Of a stretch of DNA of 64,000 bases, positions 44,763 to 57,881 are shown one piece after another. The number at the start of each line of letters is the position of its first letter. Within the stretch, counting starts at the first letter, position 1. The notes beneath the pieces were generated by a model. It searched no databases. It was not told the DNA's origin and saw nothing but the letters and a program-made list of their open reading frames with translations. A program made the translations under genes and the position numbers. Source of the stretch: Manis javanica (taxonomy: Eukaryota > Chordata > Mammalia > Pholidota > Manidae); the NCBI RefSeq assembly GCF_040802235.1, contig NC_133156.1, positions 112,994,173 to 113,058,172 on the forward strand, read 5' to 3'.

Positions 44763-45514
44763 CACACTGATGCAAAGGTCCTACCCTCAGAGATTCTAAC
44801 TCAATTGTCCTGGGTCTCAGGTATGAAGGAAAGAGAGAGACAGAGGGAGGAAGAGGAGGAGGAGGAAGGGAGATGGGAAAGTGAGCTCCCCAGATAATCC
44901 TGGTGGGCAGCCTGGGCTAAGAATCACTCTTCTGCCCTCCAGCCATTTCACTATTTCAGCTACTTAGCCATGTCTGTGCTTCTCAGCGGTCCTATGGAAT
45001 TAACTGGATCCATGTTACACCCGCTGACTCCTGGGCCTCATCCCAAAGGGATTCTTGGGAGGTTGGGCTTCACCGGCAATTCTACTGCCAACTCCAGGTG
45101 AAAAGCCCCCTCCGTGTTCCTCACAGCCAAGCTTCCCATTGTTCCCTGCACTCAACCCTGTCCGCTTTATCACTCTCTTGCCTTCGTTCATTTTATTCCT
45201 TCCTTCTTCCACATGAAATGTCTTCCCCTTATCTTTATCTGTATCATATCTCCTCTATTACCAAGTTCAAAAATCACGCATCTGTGAAGCCTAATCCCTT
45301 GCTCCTGTGAATGCAGCTGCTCACCCAGCACAGGCTTGTCTGTGTTTATGCATAATGCTTCAGCTCCCTTACTCCACAACAAGCTGCTTTAGGTCAAAGG
45401 GGCTTTTTAGTAAAGATCTTTATAATTTCGCCAAATTTAGACAATGTTAAGAGTTCAATAAACATATGCTAAGTCAATGAAAACATAATAGCTGATGGTG
45501 TCCAGAATACTTAC
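44763..45514. other. Single-copy DNA with purine-rich run
   Basis: A purine-rich GGA/GGAGGA tract lies at 44826-44880. No gene recognised. Confidence 0.4.
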
Positions 45515-45557
45515 CCAGGAAGCTCTCTTAAGGACTGGTTTAACATTGCCATTCCAC
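45515..45557 (-). other. Small exon candidate with near-ideal splice sites
   Basis: The minus strand reads GGCTTCTCTCCCCACTGCAG, then a 43-bp segment, then TGG followed by GTAAGTATT. Acceptor and donor are both close to consensus. Two of the three frames are open. One starts with two bases of a split codon and then reads GMAMLNQSLRELP; the other reads WNGNVKPVLKRASW. No repeat covers it. It could be a coding or 5'UTR exon of the same minus-strand unit as 11385-11483, or an isolated chance pair. Confidence 0.35.
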
Positions 45558-46054
45558 CTGCAGTGGGGAGAGAAGCCCCTCTCCAGGAAAGGTGGCACTG
45601 GGGCGAAGGCAGCTTAGGACAAAGGATTACCAGCATTTCTCAAGAATCAGCTAAATCAGCTATAAAAGTTTAACTACCATCTAAATCAAAATGCCATGCT
45701 TACCATTTTTACACACTGAAGAAATTGGTTTAAAGAAAAATATTCTGAAGTACTATTTTACATATAACTGTGTCTAAAAATGTTGAATATCCTAAGAGGC
45801 CATGTTTTATAAATATGTAAGTAAACATGCCTTTACGTATAAATGTGCTTCAATTTTATGAGGCTTCTAAAGAAAAGGGATATGTTTTTATAAAGACCTC
45901 TACTTCAGATTCCTGAAGGAAAGAAAAGAACTTTCAAACTTTGGGAGGTTTATCATCATAAATTAATGCAACACGTTCTTCAAGAGTCTGCTGTGTTTAG
46001 CAGTTTATCAGATGTTCTCAGTTTCTGTGAGTGAGGCTTCTCCACGGTGTGTCA
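45558..46054. other. Single-copy DNA
   Basis: Nothing recognised. Confidence 0.4.
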
Positions 46055-46170
46055 GGGAGAACAGTGAGACCTGGAGAGGTTGGGTAATTGCCCAAGGTCA
46101 CTCCAGAGGCAGAAATGGGATTCAAGCCCCTGTATGCTAGATTCTTTCTTTCTGCAGACCTTTGCTTCCT
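46055..46170 (-). repeat. MIR fragment
   Basis: 'GGTAATTGCCCAAGGTCACT' (46083-46102) and 'GAAATGGGATTCAAGCCCCT' are reverse-complement MIR. Confidence 0.8.
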
Positions 46171-46284
46171 TAGAACTCTGCTACTATTGAAAGAAAAAAC
46201 GCAAATGGCTGGGGGAAGGGGGCAGGGAAGAGGAGGGAGGGTGGATGAGAGGATGAGAGACAAGAACTGGAGAGCGGAGCGAAG

Positions 46285-46470
46285 GGCCAGGCTGTCTGAC
46301 AATCCAGGTTCACATCCTACTGCCTTCCCTCTGCTGGACCTCTCTGATCCTCAGCTTCTTTCTCTATGATATGGACCATTTGGAGATGTTGTGAGGAGCA
46401 TGTAAGATAATGCAAATAAGAACCCTGACTCAATAAATGGAAGGTAGTGGTAAAAAAAAAAAAAAAAAAC
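46285..46470 (+). repeat. MIR fragment ending in an A-run
   Basis: 'TCCTCAGCTTCTTTCTCTAT', 'GATGTTGTGAGGAGCATGTA' and 'GACTCAATAAATGGAAGG' follow the MIR plus-strand order. A 19-bp A-run follows. Confidence 0.75.
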
Positions 46471-46662
46471 AGCTGGTGTGGTCGACTTTGGTCCTGTCAT
46501 GAATAGGGAGTCCTTGCAGATTTCTTGTTAGTGGGTCATCAGCTAATTCAGTGAAATGAAGTGACTGATTTTTTTGCCTTTCACAGATTCTACTGAAATC
46601 ACACGGACACCAGGTACTTTGTTGTCGTTCTTTGGGGAGTTGTCTTGTCAACTATCTTAAAG

Positions 46663-46663
<1 letters not shown>

Positions 46664-46716
<53 letters not shown>
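46664..46716. repeat. (AT)26 microsatellite
   Basis: Uninterrupted AT dinucleotides over about 52 bp, self-complementary and able to extrude. Confidence 0.97.
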
Positions 46717-46718
<2 letters not shown>

Positions 46719-49554
46719 TAAACCTATAAACTAAGTGTTCTCAGCAACGTCACCTCCTGTGCTCTGTCATATAGGAAGAAGCCTCTATTCTGTGCACAAA
46801 TCTTGTCCAGAGGGATGCAGCCCAGGAAGGGTCAATACAGCACACCTGTCTCGATTACTTCTACAGCAGCCCTTCTGCAGCCTGCTTTGCTTCACCCAGG
46901 GATAATGATGGTCATTATTTTGTCCTCGAGCAATCCTTCCTAAAGGCTCAGAGCTGGCAGAGGGAATGGTGCAGGGAAGGCACTGGGGTTCACAGCATGC
47001 CATTCCTCTCTGTCTTTTCCTAATTTAACTGGTTTTATCCTAGAGCAATGAGTAAGTTGACATTTTAGGATGTCTAAATTAGAAAAAATAAAGTTGTTTT
47101 CTGGAATCCATCTGTACCATCCACTCAGAAAGTACAGAAGGGATCTTATTGAGAAGTCTGAGTCCATGGTTAAATACTGAGGTGACCAAAACTTAAAGAT
47201 GCAAACTCTTCTTCCTTCAAACTGGTTCGAAGTTTGAGTGATTGAGACGATAGTCAGAAGTACCCGGAGAGACTGAGTATTACTGATGAATGAATTTTTG
47301 GTTGACCAATTATAACCACAGATACTATTTATAGAAAAATGTTTATCATCTCTACATTGTTTGTGAGAACATAAATTGCTAACCAATATAAGTAATTTGC
47401 AATTTGCATGTCTCTGTGCACAATTATTTTGTCATTAAAACAAGGCTAGCACCTTTCTGGACCTGAATTGAGGAAGAAAGTAATAAAATTGTCTACTTAT
47501 AACTTAGAAATAACTTTACAAATATTTTGACAGAATGATTGAGATCCCCGTACTAATAAGCGTACGTAATTTTTTTTCTGGCAAATATGTGGCTTTCATG
47601 CCTCCACTATAGCTGAAAGTCTTGCTCTCTGGAGAAATCATGCACCTACAAATGTATTCTCCCTTTATTCACAGAGAGCTAGGATTGAAGAGTCTACCGT
47701 TTTAACATAGCACAAACATTTTGTAAAACTTAAGATCATCTATGTTTTTCTAAAAGGTATGTTCAGATGTTTATACTTTCAATAATGTAGCTATTTTTTA
47801 CATGAATACAGAAACTGTAAGACATAAATACAATATTAAAAGTAAAGTCTTGCTATGAAACCAGCACTAAAAAAGGATTTTTATTGTTAAAATCTTCCTG
47901 AAAGCACTCTGCATTTACGAGATTAAGCTGCTGTGAAGTCTGTTTTATCTATCCCTGAAATTATTTTGTCAGTCTCTTTAACTATCTAAGTATTTTTTAC
48001 AGTTAGAATTAAAAACCCAAACCTATCATTAGTATTCTTATAAATCCTCAGTAGAAAATCCATTTAGCAAAGAAAAGAAACAGAAAATGTCTTCTTAAGC
48101 AGAGAATGTCCTACAATCAGAAACAAAGCATAAATAATGTAAATTACACATTTTTCGAAATGTGTATTTTTTCTATTAGAATGATATAGAAGAAAAATTA
48201 TAACCAAATATGCACAAAGAGCTTGGTCACTTCCAGTACAAGGACTTAAGCTTCTTCAGTGTTCCTGTCCACTCTACGCTGGTTGCTGAGTAACATTAGC
48301 ATAATCCTGAATTATTAAGAAAATGAGAGGTCAGGTTTTCTTTACAGAAGAATTCAACCTATCTGAATCAGGACTGAGAGGGTCATAGCATTCCAGATGT
48401 GAGCTTGGTGGTAGGTGTAAAGTGCACCACATGTAGAGAATGTGCACAGTAAGGAAAAAGACAAATTACCCAGAGCTATTACTGTCATTAGTTCCATCAG
48501 CCTGGGAAGCCCTCCCACGGCATTTTCAGTGGAGTGTGTGGAGCAGGCCTGGGGCTTATCACATCTCGCAGGGGGTCGTCTTCTGCCAGGCATAGTCACA
48601 TAGCTTGACATTTAAAAAAAAAAATGGGCCGTCATTCTCCATGCAGGCTTCTGTTTCTCAGCTCTACAACCAGTAGCTGAAATAAAGGGAGCTAGCCCAC
48701 TGAAGGCTGCAATCATTTACCTGATGGCAGAATCACTAGCCTTTCTAGAGGTGCACACTCTTCTTTCTCATAATCAGTTTTAAGCCCATGACAATAAGTC
48801 TCTGCTACTATACTGTACCAGAAGCTCCTTTAGGGGTGGTTTCATTAACCTTTTGACTACTTTGCCATAATTAAAAGGTTAGGAATCAAATATACACAAT
48901 AACATTAGATTGAATTTTACGTTTGGGTTGTGCAATAGTAACCAATGGAAAGGCTTCAGGGACAACTGACATAGCAAAGGCATTTTCCCAAGATGTTTTT
49001 GATTCTGGAAGTGCACATGGATAATACTTATTACAGATTTTTTCTCAAAGAGATCAGAATACAATATCTATTACATATATATTGTAATATATATTATATT
49101 TATACAGAATATATATGTTGTATTCCATATATAATATGTGTATATGTTATAATCATAACTATAAAAATCTGGTGCAAGTTATATGCAAAAAAGAAATGGG
49201 TTGTGGCAAAGTGACATGATTTTAAAAGTTATCTTTTAATTATCTGCTAAAATCCCTTTAATGTTGCATATTCTCCTCAGTTAAAGGAAGCCATAGAAGT
49301 ATACTTATACAAGCATTCTCATGAAGGCAATAGTAACAACAGAAAATAGATGCAAGAATATAAAGCATCCTCCACCCACTTAAAAACAAGAAAAGACATA
49401 CTCAGCATCTATCTCAACAAAAAACAAAGAAAAAGATGTGAAGAACCAAGTGAACTCATTCAAGAAAATAATGCTTTTCTCACACCCTTCTTAATCATCG
49501 TCATCTCGCTATAAGGTTTTTACATAGTAGACACACACCAAACTAATCCAACAA
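46717..49554. other. Single-copy DNA, no gene seen
   Basis: No repeat or coding evidence. An open run of 148 codons (46940-47386, minus) has no known domain or splice context. A 24-bp splice-like window on the minus strand near 48722-48745 is too short to trust. An AT-rich imperfect dyad lies at 49070-49150. Confidence 0.4.
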
Positions 49555-49650
49555 GCTTTTCTTAAACACGTGAAAACTGTGGTTCAGAGAAGTGAAGTAA
49601 CGTGGCCAAAGTCAAACAGCAAGTATTCATGGATTGTCCAAGCCTACCCG
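49555..49650 (-). repeat. MIR fragment
   Basis: 'GTGGTTCAGAGAAGTGAAGT' (49580-49599) and 'AACGTGGCCAAAGTCAAACA' are reverse-complement MIR. Confidence 0.7.
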
Positions 49651-49682
49651 ACCCCGTGTCCCGACCCGCTAAGTTATGGACC

Positions 49683-49775
49683 GCTCTCTCCCTGACTCTC
49701 TCTCCCCCTCACTTGCCTCCTCTCCCTCTTCCTTTCCCTCTCCTTCTTCTTCTCCCTACCCCTCTCTTCATTTCA
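49683..49775 (+). repeat. Polypyrimidine tract, about 90 bp
   Basis: More than 90% C/T on the plus strand, built from CTCT, CCCT and TTCT blocks. Confidence 0.9.
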
Positions 49776-49864
49776 TTAAGTCCCCATTAGCATTCGGAAA
49801 TAGCCCTCATTTCTATTCTTTCCTTGCAGTTCTCATCTAACTTTGGCAGGTCTGATATGCACTC

Positions 49865-50105
49865 ATACTTTAATTTATATACCATAAATAAACATTTGAA
49901 TACCTGCTCTGCATTGTGCTGGTTCTGGGATACAAAGCTGAAGAAAGTAGACACCCTGGGAGCCTACAGGCAAGTGGGAGATATAAACATGCAAGCAGGC
50001 AAATGCAGTCTGTTATGGGAGCACATAACTGGGGCACACGGCCTCGGTTTCTTGAGGAACTAGCATTTGAGCAGAGAAACTGAAGGATGAGTTGGCATTA
50101 GGCAG
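49865..50105 (-). mobile_element. L2 LINE fragment
   Basis: 'GGTTCTGGGATACAAAGCTG' (49921-49940) and 'ACTAGCATTTGAGCAGAGAA' are reverse-complement L2 landmarks. Confidence 0.7.
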
Positions 50106-50109
50106 ATGG

Positions 50110-50550
50110 TTTAAAGAGGTGGTACACATACACAGTGGAACATTACTTAGCCATAAAAAAATAATGAAATCTTGCCATTTGTGACAACATGGATAGACCT
50201 AGAGGGTATTATGCTAGGTGAAATAATTCAAAGACAAATACCATATGATTTAACTTAGATGGAGAATCTAAAAATTCAAAACAAATGAAACAGAAATAAC
50301 TCACAAATACAGAGAAAAAAACTTGGGGTTGCCATTGGGGAAGAGCAAAAATAGAGAAGGGGGTAAGGAGTCACAAGGATGAAAATTATAACATGGGAAA
50401 TATTATAATAACTTTGTATGGTCACATATGGTAACTATACTTATGGTGCTGAGCATTTCATAATATATATAATTGTTGACTAATTGTGTTGTACACCTAA
50501 AACCAATATAATATTATATACTAACTATACTTCAATTAAAAATAAAATAG
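50110..50550 (+). mobile_element. L1 3' end (older subfamily)
   Basis: Starts in the ORF2 C-terminus ('AGAGGTGGTACACATACACA'), passes 'GGGGTTGCCATTGGGGAAGA' and ends 'GTACACCTAAAACCAATATA' plus an A-rich tail. A common laurasiatherian L1MA-like end. Confidence 0.85.
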
Positions 50551-52829
50551 TAGCTATAGTAGAAGAGTTTAGAAAGCCAAATGCCCATAAGTCTCATTTT
50601 AGTGACAAAAAGGAGGGAAGAGCCATTTTCTCATCTGCCTCCCACTTGGTTCCCAATCCTGACTGGCTCTCCAAATATATGATTATTTTACTAAATAGCA
50701 AACTTCAACTAAGCTAATAATTCAAAAGACTTCCTGTCTTTCCCTTACTTCATAACCATTCACATTTAATATACGAATACATGCTAGGGATCAACCACTA
50801 TAGGTCAGAACAGAAGCCTTGATCCAGTCAGGACAAGGCCTCTAGGGACAGTTAGGACATTTCTAAACGCATTCACTGACTCTTGTCATCTAGCCACCCA
50901 TCTGGCTTGCTATAGATCTAATTAGTTCAATGCCAAGGGGCTTGGAGACCCTTGTAGAGCGCTCAACTGTCATGAATTTATCCTGGCATGTTTCTTTCTG
51001 AGACAGTTAATTGCATTATGCTTTACAAAACCAAGACTTTTATTTAACTCTACAACGTCCCAGAATATGTTGCTTATGTATTTTTGTAAAACAATACTGA
51101 GTGATTCAGAGGACCATTCTGAGATAGTTGGTGGTAGGTAAAAAAATGACTGTCATTAAAACTCAAGTATAAAAATTGATTTATCATCATTGATTTTGAA
51201 GAAAAATGTCTTTTTCTCTCTAGAAGAAAACCAATTTCCTGAAAACAAATATAGTTTGGATTGTTGTGGCATTTATTTCCATAAAGACAATCAAGACTTT
51301 ATCTTTGGAAAAAAGACAGTTATCAGGTGATACCAAATTAATCTAGTTATAAAAGGCAAATTACATTTCCACTATTAATATACTTTGTACATGGTAAGAA
51401 TTTTAGAGAGTGTATGACGTGAACACAAATGATATTTCATTCCAAAAAAAAGCCCTCAAAGATTAGACTGGAAAACATCTTGCATGCTAATTCTGGATTC
51501 CATAGGAATGGACTAACTAAAACTTTTACAATTACAAAGGTAGCTTCCTTTTATTGCTTTATGCACTTTAACATAATCCCAAAATTAGAGCTCAGGGGGA
51601 AAAAAAGATGAAATCCCTATCATTCTCGGGAGGAAATAGGATTAAAGAAATCACCATGACTAAACATTTTTAAAACTTAGTATGTCAACTACCCTCACTG
51701 AAGTCTTTTGCTTCGTCTAGACACACTTCCATCTACACCTTATGTGTTTAGCCATCAGACGAGTGTTTCCTTTCTGTTCGCTTCACATTGGTCCTCTATA
51801 TCAAGTAAGCCTTTTCTTGCCTTCCTCTTTCATTCTTACCTTTACCAAAGATTTTGGTTTATCCTCTTGTGTATACTCCAAAGTATTGAGTGGGAAGTAA
51901 TTAATCCTTAAAAATTATTTTGAACTACAAACAGGAATTAGTGTGTTTGCATGTGTTACTAGATTTAGTCTTAGACTTCCTCCCAATGGTCTTCCTATAG
52001 TTGTATACACCGTACCGTTAAGCACAGAGCAAGGCAAAACTAAGAGAACTATAAATCCTGGTAGGAATCCACTTTAGGAGAGCAAATTATGGCAGACATT
52101 ATCACTGATTTTCTTTTACCATGAGTACCTCAGTGATGCGAAATGATATACATCTGATTGCCCAGTGTTTTCAGACCAGCAAAGCATTAGATGGATGACA
52201 GGTCACAATACAAATATTGAGGACTTTGCTTCCTGCCACCCGAATTTCCAAAAGCTGATCTTTTTTTTTTCTTATGTGTTTTTCAAACATGTTGCTTTTG
52301 TGCAAAGGCTTTTCAGCTGCAGCTGTAATAGTATGTTAATATACTGCCCAACAAATATTACCTTCTGATGGAATATCACATATTTTGACCTGGTGTCAAC
52401 AAAACTAAGCAAATTGCTAACCTCTCAGAACAGTTTTAGAACATGCCAATAGGCTTTATTTCACTAAGATTTTTGCCTAGATTCTTATAATTACTGGATG
52501 ATTACCTCTCCATACTCACTTTTTCTTGTGACAGTTTAGTTCTAGCCTCTGGGATGTTAACATCTAAATGGTTTGTCTGCTTAGTCTGTGGATTCTTGAG
52601 TCTCCCTGAATTCAGCAAAGCCAGACAGCCAAGCGGGTTAAAAACATTTTAAGTAGTGCCTGTCTTCCAGAGCCCTTCTAAAAGGGTTAATGGAAGTACC
52701 AGACTCTGGTAGTACTTCACAGACCTGGTAACTGGACTCAGTGAATACTTTGGTTATCAGAGTAGAGCTCAATAGAATCACTGCACTCAATAAATGTCCA
52801 ATAACAATGGTGAAGAGTTAGATGAACTA
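50551..52829. other. Single-copy DNA
   Basis: No gene or repeat family recognised. Confidence 0.4.
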
Positions 52830-53700
52830 TATTTAAAATATTCCCCCCTAATTCCCCTCTTAAATCTGGCTTCCATCTTTTGCCTCTTTATGGTATCCAA
52901 TGATCTCAATTCAGCCAAGTTCAAAGGCATTTTCTCTGTCCTTATCTTCCTTGATCTTTCTGATGTACAGGGCACAGCTTTACATACCTGCCCCTTTGAA
53001 GACTTCTGGCATCAGTTCCTGAGACATTTCTATTGTCTTTTTTCTTCATCACCACCCTGATTTCTTTACCTATTTCTCCTTTCCTGATACCTATTCAGCC
53101 TCTTCTCTTTCAACATGTCTTTGATAATTACCGTATTCCTTGTGTCCTCTTTTTTTCTGCACATATTCTTTTGTTTTCACTAAATTATGTAAGGGAGTAA
53201 CTTACAGATACTGTTCTCACATTGATTTATTTAATTCTATATAGTTCTAGATACATTAAGGACACCTCAAAACTTAGTTTTGATACAGAATCGATGCAAT
53301 GCATCAAACCTCATTTTCACTTTTTCAAGTGCTCACCACCTCTTCAACACCTATTCAGAGAAGTCTTATTTGATCACTCTACGTCAGATTCTCTAACTTA
53401 ATCTGCTTGATTTTTTTCCACAGACTTTATTGCTACCTTCATTATAGTGTGCATTTATTTGTATGTCACTTTAATGTACCACAAAAATATAAACTTCATG
53501 AATCCTGAACTTTTTGCCTTGTTTACTGCTATATAGCCAGCATATAGAATAGTGTGTGGCATGTAATAATGACAAATATATTAATGGGTTAATGGATGAG
53601 TAAATAAATGCATTTTTCACTCAGAATTTGTCATTCACACTCAGAACCTTAGAGTCATCCTTGATTGCTTATTACCACAATGCTTTAGTCTATATCCTTT
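52830..53700 (+). mobile_element. L2 LINE in pieces
   Basis: 53300-53610 is a clear L2 3' end: 'AGAGAAGTCTTATTTGATCA', 'ACTGCTATATAGCCAGCATA' and the terminal 'TTAATGGGTTAATGGATGAG'. 52830-53160 and 53640-53700 ('TAGAGTCATCCTTGATTGCT') resemble more internal L2 parts. Confidence 0.65.
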
Positions 53701-54050
53701 TGTTTTAGGACAAGGTTAGGCTGATGTAATAAATAGGCCCAATAACAATAATTCAGTGGTTTAAAGAAGGTAAAAAAATTGTTTCTCATTTATAGAGCTG
53801 AATGTTTCAGTTTGGCAGGCAGTTCCATTCCCCAGTTATTTAGGACATTAGTTATTTCCATCAAGTTGTTCCACCAAACCTATAGGGCACTTTCATTATC
53901 TGCCTAGTTAAAGCTGGACTTTCCTGGGTTCCAGCCAGTTGGAAGGAAAACAAGAACATGAAAGAAGCACATCCCAAACCTGGAAAAACCTACACTATCT
54001 CTGTTTAGATTCCATAGGCAAGGTTGTGGTCATGTGCCCCCCACACACAC
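53701..54050. repeat. Possible old interspersed repeat, unclassified
   Basis: 'AGGTTAGGCTGATGTAATAA', 'AATTCAGTGGTTTAAAGAAG' and 'GTTTCTCATTTATAGAGC' have the look of an ancient transposon or LTR that interrupts L2. I cannot name the family. Confidence 0.3.
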
Positions 54051-54757
54051 CTGTAAGGGAACCTGGGATATACAGCCTCTCCATGTGCTAATGAAGAATG
54101 GAAAACAAATGCTGATGGACAACTGCCAGTCTCCTTCACAACAGTCCATTTCTCAGAATATCTCTCAGACCAATTCCTTCCTTTCTCTTCATGCCATCTA
54201 TAAAAAGGTTCATTCCCTGCCAAAACCACTATAATCCTGCCTTATTTTCTTAGCTTCCAATCTTTCATCTTACAAGCCTATCTGATTCCAAAAACCAAGT
54301 GACTTTTCCAAATTAAAACTATTTTCAATTCCTTATCTCAAAATGTTGTAGCCACCTATGTCAAGTCTGCATTGTTTATATGGATTTCAGTGCTCATCAA
54401 CCTCTACAACTTCATAGGATAAAGGACAAAAAGATTTCTAAAAGATAACGGAGTGCAGCACATATTACATGCAAGGTCCATATACGTGCATCTGTCTCTC
54501 CTACGGTTTTTTTAGAAAAAAAACCTTAAATTTTTAGTTATATAACATCACAATATTTTTTTTCTTCAAGGTCCTGGATGTAAATGAGTTTCAGATATGT
54601 ATTTGTTGATGGAATTGAAAAGTCAAATAAACTGTCACATAAAACTGTGATCGGACTTCACTTAAAAACACACCTGTATCACCAGGGAATTAGTATAAGC
54701 AATTAAATTCCCTCAAGCAATAGTTTCTCAATAATCCTTTTATAAAAGCCCATTTTG
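54051..54757. other. Single-copy DNA
   Basis: Nothing recognised. Confidence 0.35.
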
Positions 54758-55250
54758 AAGGTAGAGGTTCTCACTATGTGTTCTGGGGACTTCTGAGGGG
54801 GTGTGTCCCTGAAAGTTTTACAGGGGGTCTGTGAGGTCAAAGTCTTTTTATAATAATGCTGAGACATTGTTTACCTTTTTACTTTTTACAAGTGGACACA
54901 GAATTTCCCATAGGCTACGTGATGTCTGATATTGCTGCAGGTTTAATGAGAAAGCAGATATGAGAATTAAGCTGTCTTCGATTAAACCAGATATTCTAAA
55001 GATTTACAAAAATAAAATGCCACTCTTCTCACTAAATTTTTTGTTCTATAATCTATACTTATTTTTCATTTTTATTCACAATAACACATAGTATGCTATT
55101 TTAAGTTAAAAATAAATGTTTAAAACATTCATTTTTACCTTTTCATACAGTAAATATTGATATGTCACATAAACAAAGGCTTTCCAAGATGCTCAATGAT
55201 TTCAGAGTGTAAAGGGGTCCTGAAATCAAAAAGTTTGAGAGTCACTGCTT
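54758..55250. mobile_element. hAT-type DNA transposon remnant
   Basis: The left end AGAGGTTCTCACTATG and the right end AAAGTTTGAGAGTCACTGCT form imperfect inverted termini. Inner blocks 'GGGGGTCTGTGAGGTCAAAG' and 'GTAAAGGGGTCCTGAAATCA' also face each other. No transposase frame survives. About 490 bp. Confidence 0.65.
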
Positions 55251-55327
55251 TAAGAAGATAAATCACACTTTTGCTGTTTAGTGCACACACGCACCCTCCA
55301 CCCTATCCCCGCTTCACCATTCATCAC

Positions 55328-55497
55328 CTCCCCTCAATTCCTGGAAGGAGAGTACGCATTACTGAAAATCTGTGTAAACTAGTTTCCATTGTCTGATCTA
55401 AGGTGGTCCTCACTGAAGTCATCAAGGACAAAGTATTGCTTCTTTGATGTTCTGCTCTTGCACATATGAAGGAAAGACAAGGGAATTGAGAACTGCT
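55328..55497 (-). other. Exon candidate, 170 bp, strong acceptor
   Basis: The minus strand has GACCTATGTACCTGTTTCTCAG as acceptor region and GGGGAG followed by GTGATGA as donor. One frame is open across all 170 bp (SSSQFPCLSFICARAEHQRS at the start). A second frame runs 38 codons, includes SKKQYFVLDDFSEDHLRSDN and ends at TAG. Neither is recognised. It may be an internal or terminal exon of a minus-strand transcript or constrained noncoding DNA. Confidence 0.3.
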
Positions 55498-57880
55498 CTG
55501 AGAAACAGGTACATAGGTCATTAGGAAAACGGGCCTCTGCCGGCTCTCATGTATAACTAATGACTGTAAAGTGCTTTAGAGATGGAAAAGTGTCATGTCA
55601 TGGCAGAAACAACTGTGATGCATCCCTTGCTATAAGAGAAACTGCCTCCTTTCTTGATGTTCCCTATAAAGAAGATTTAAAATATTCTTACTCTGTAAAG
55701 TGATTTTAGAAGATTTTAACTTGAATAACAAAACAACGTTCATGATGAACAACATTCATCATTGATTCTCTTGGACCATCACTCAATTCTGTAATATTAC
55801 AGATTCTATTCTAATACCAGCTACTTAGCTTTGCGCTAGAGAAAACTCATGCCATGGCCAAAGGCTGTCATAATATACATTACAAATGCTTACATTTATC
55901 CACATGAATGATTTCATAGAGCCTATCACCACTACAAAATGAAAACAAATAAACAAAGCATCACTCAAATTCCAGTAAATAGTTCAATGGAAACAACTTT
56001 CTATATGGTGAGTAAGCATATACAACCATCTTTGGTCTTAGATAGAGAAGCTGTACTATTTGACTGGCAGGAATATTTCTGAACTATCAGTTAACTGAGG
56101 GTTACTCCTAAAAATCCAAAAGGTGAGGGGAAATATTTTCCGGCCATTTTTTAAAATAATGCATTTGTTTTTAAAGTCGATTCTCATCCTACCCCTTTAA
56201 ATGCCATTTTCATCTGTGAAACTAACATATTATGAGAGATTAGATGTGACTGAAATACTTCTTAGGTCGTTTTAGCTCTAGCAGTCTTCTTATAAAGATA
56301 TTGCTGGGTGAAATATCTCTAAGCCTTGTTTTGCACATGACACATAAGGACATTTTCCATTAACATCAGTGAGACTAATGAATTCATTGATGGGATAATA
56401 GAACTAATAGGTGAGTTTTTATTGGTGATATACCATCCTTCATCTAAGTGTTCAACTTCTGGCAATTATGAAGAAATTTGCCCATGCATAAAATGCAAGA
56501 ATGACCAGTGTCTCTGGAGTTGTAAAGACTTCAAGGATATATCAAGTCTTAAAAGTATGAAATGTACTTTGATCCAAAAACAGAATTCTAAGTAGTATTC
56601 TCTAACTTATTTCTGTATACTACTGAAGAAAGAAAATGATTTCAAAATTTACTAAGCATTTTCATTCTCCAGAAACTAATAATCTGTATTTTTCACATTT
56701 AATCTTTTTAAACATCAGCATTCATTGTTAGTAGAAGCAAATTGTTGTATTTTACAAATAAAGTCATTTATTTTGTTCTACGAAAGAATTCTGAACTGTT
56801 TTATAGATTGCCAGGCTATTTTAATTTCAAATCTTTTGTCTTGAGAACTGATATCCCATAACAAAAATTCTTGGACTACTGATATAAAATTTTAAAATTA
56901 TTATCAGTTATATTCTGTGACTTTAAAATGAGATTTTTTTCACTATTTGGCCCATAAGTATTTTTCCCCTTTATTGCTTAAAATGTACTCGTGCAAAGTA
57001 TATACTCTTTTCACAAATCTAATTGATTTTTTATTATTTCCTTCTAGTCCTCCCCCAGAATCAGATATAACTTTTCCTTTGCTAAACCTTCCTTAAAGGA
57101 AATTTCCTGTATATAATAAAAAACAAATCAATGCTTGTTCTAATAAGTATTGAAATTTTTAGGACAATACATGTTTTTACCTAGGTGTGGACACATTTTT
57201 TAATGAGGGAAAAGAAAACCCTTAAAACCAATTGTGAATATAAATAAATTAGCAAAATAACTGCAGAACCAAACTGTATAAAGTAACATTTTGCTAATCC
57301 AATCTTTACTGCATTGGACAACCAATTTACTGTTTCATGTTACAGAACTGTGAGGAAATAGATATACCATTTTGAAGAAATATTTATTAAAAAGCTACTG
57401 GGAAAAAGTAAAATCCTACATAGCCTTTAAAAGTTGATTCCCACCATTTTTTACTTTATCGTATTCAGTGGCCTGTCCCGTATTATCTCCATATACCTGC
57501 TAAATTTAACAAGTTTCAAACAACACATTGTATTTGTGACAGATCAAAATAAACAGCAACTCTTACCCATGAGAAAAAGAGAAGTCAGTGCCTGCATTAC
57601 AGTTAAGGATTATTTTCTGTAGAAGGACTTTTTTTTAAATCTTCCTACAGAAATTCTTCGATTTCATGCAACTTGGGTTTCGTTTTGTTTTGTCTTTTTT
57701 CATCTGACACAGTTGTAAGGCTAAGATCAGGCAGGGAAAAGGCTGATTGGGGTTTGCCCTATCTCCAAAGCTGGGAGATGGTGTTTGTATTACCATCACA
57801 TTAAGCATAGAACCAAATTACTCTCACTTACATGTATGGTTAGTTTACAAACAGAGGCGGTATTATCTATTCCATGCCAG

Positions 57881-57881
<1 letters not shown>
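55498..57881. other. Single-copy AT-rich DNA
   Basis: No gene recognised. A 50-bp minus-strand window ending in TGG followed by GTAAGA near 57568 is open in one frame but is not supported further. Confidence 0.4.

Noticed and set aside
57569-57618. 50-bp minus-strand exon candidate with TGG/GTAAGA donor
   Set aside because: Open in one frame only by a small margin, with a weak acceptor and no supporting neighbour.
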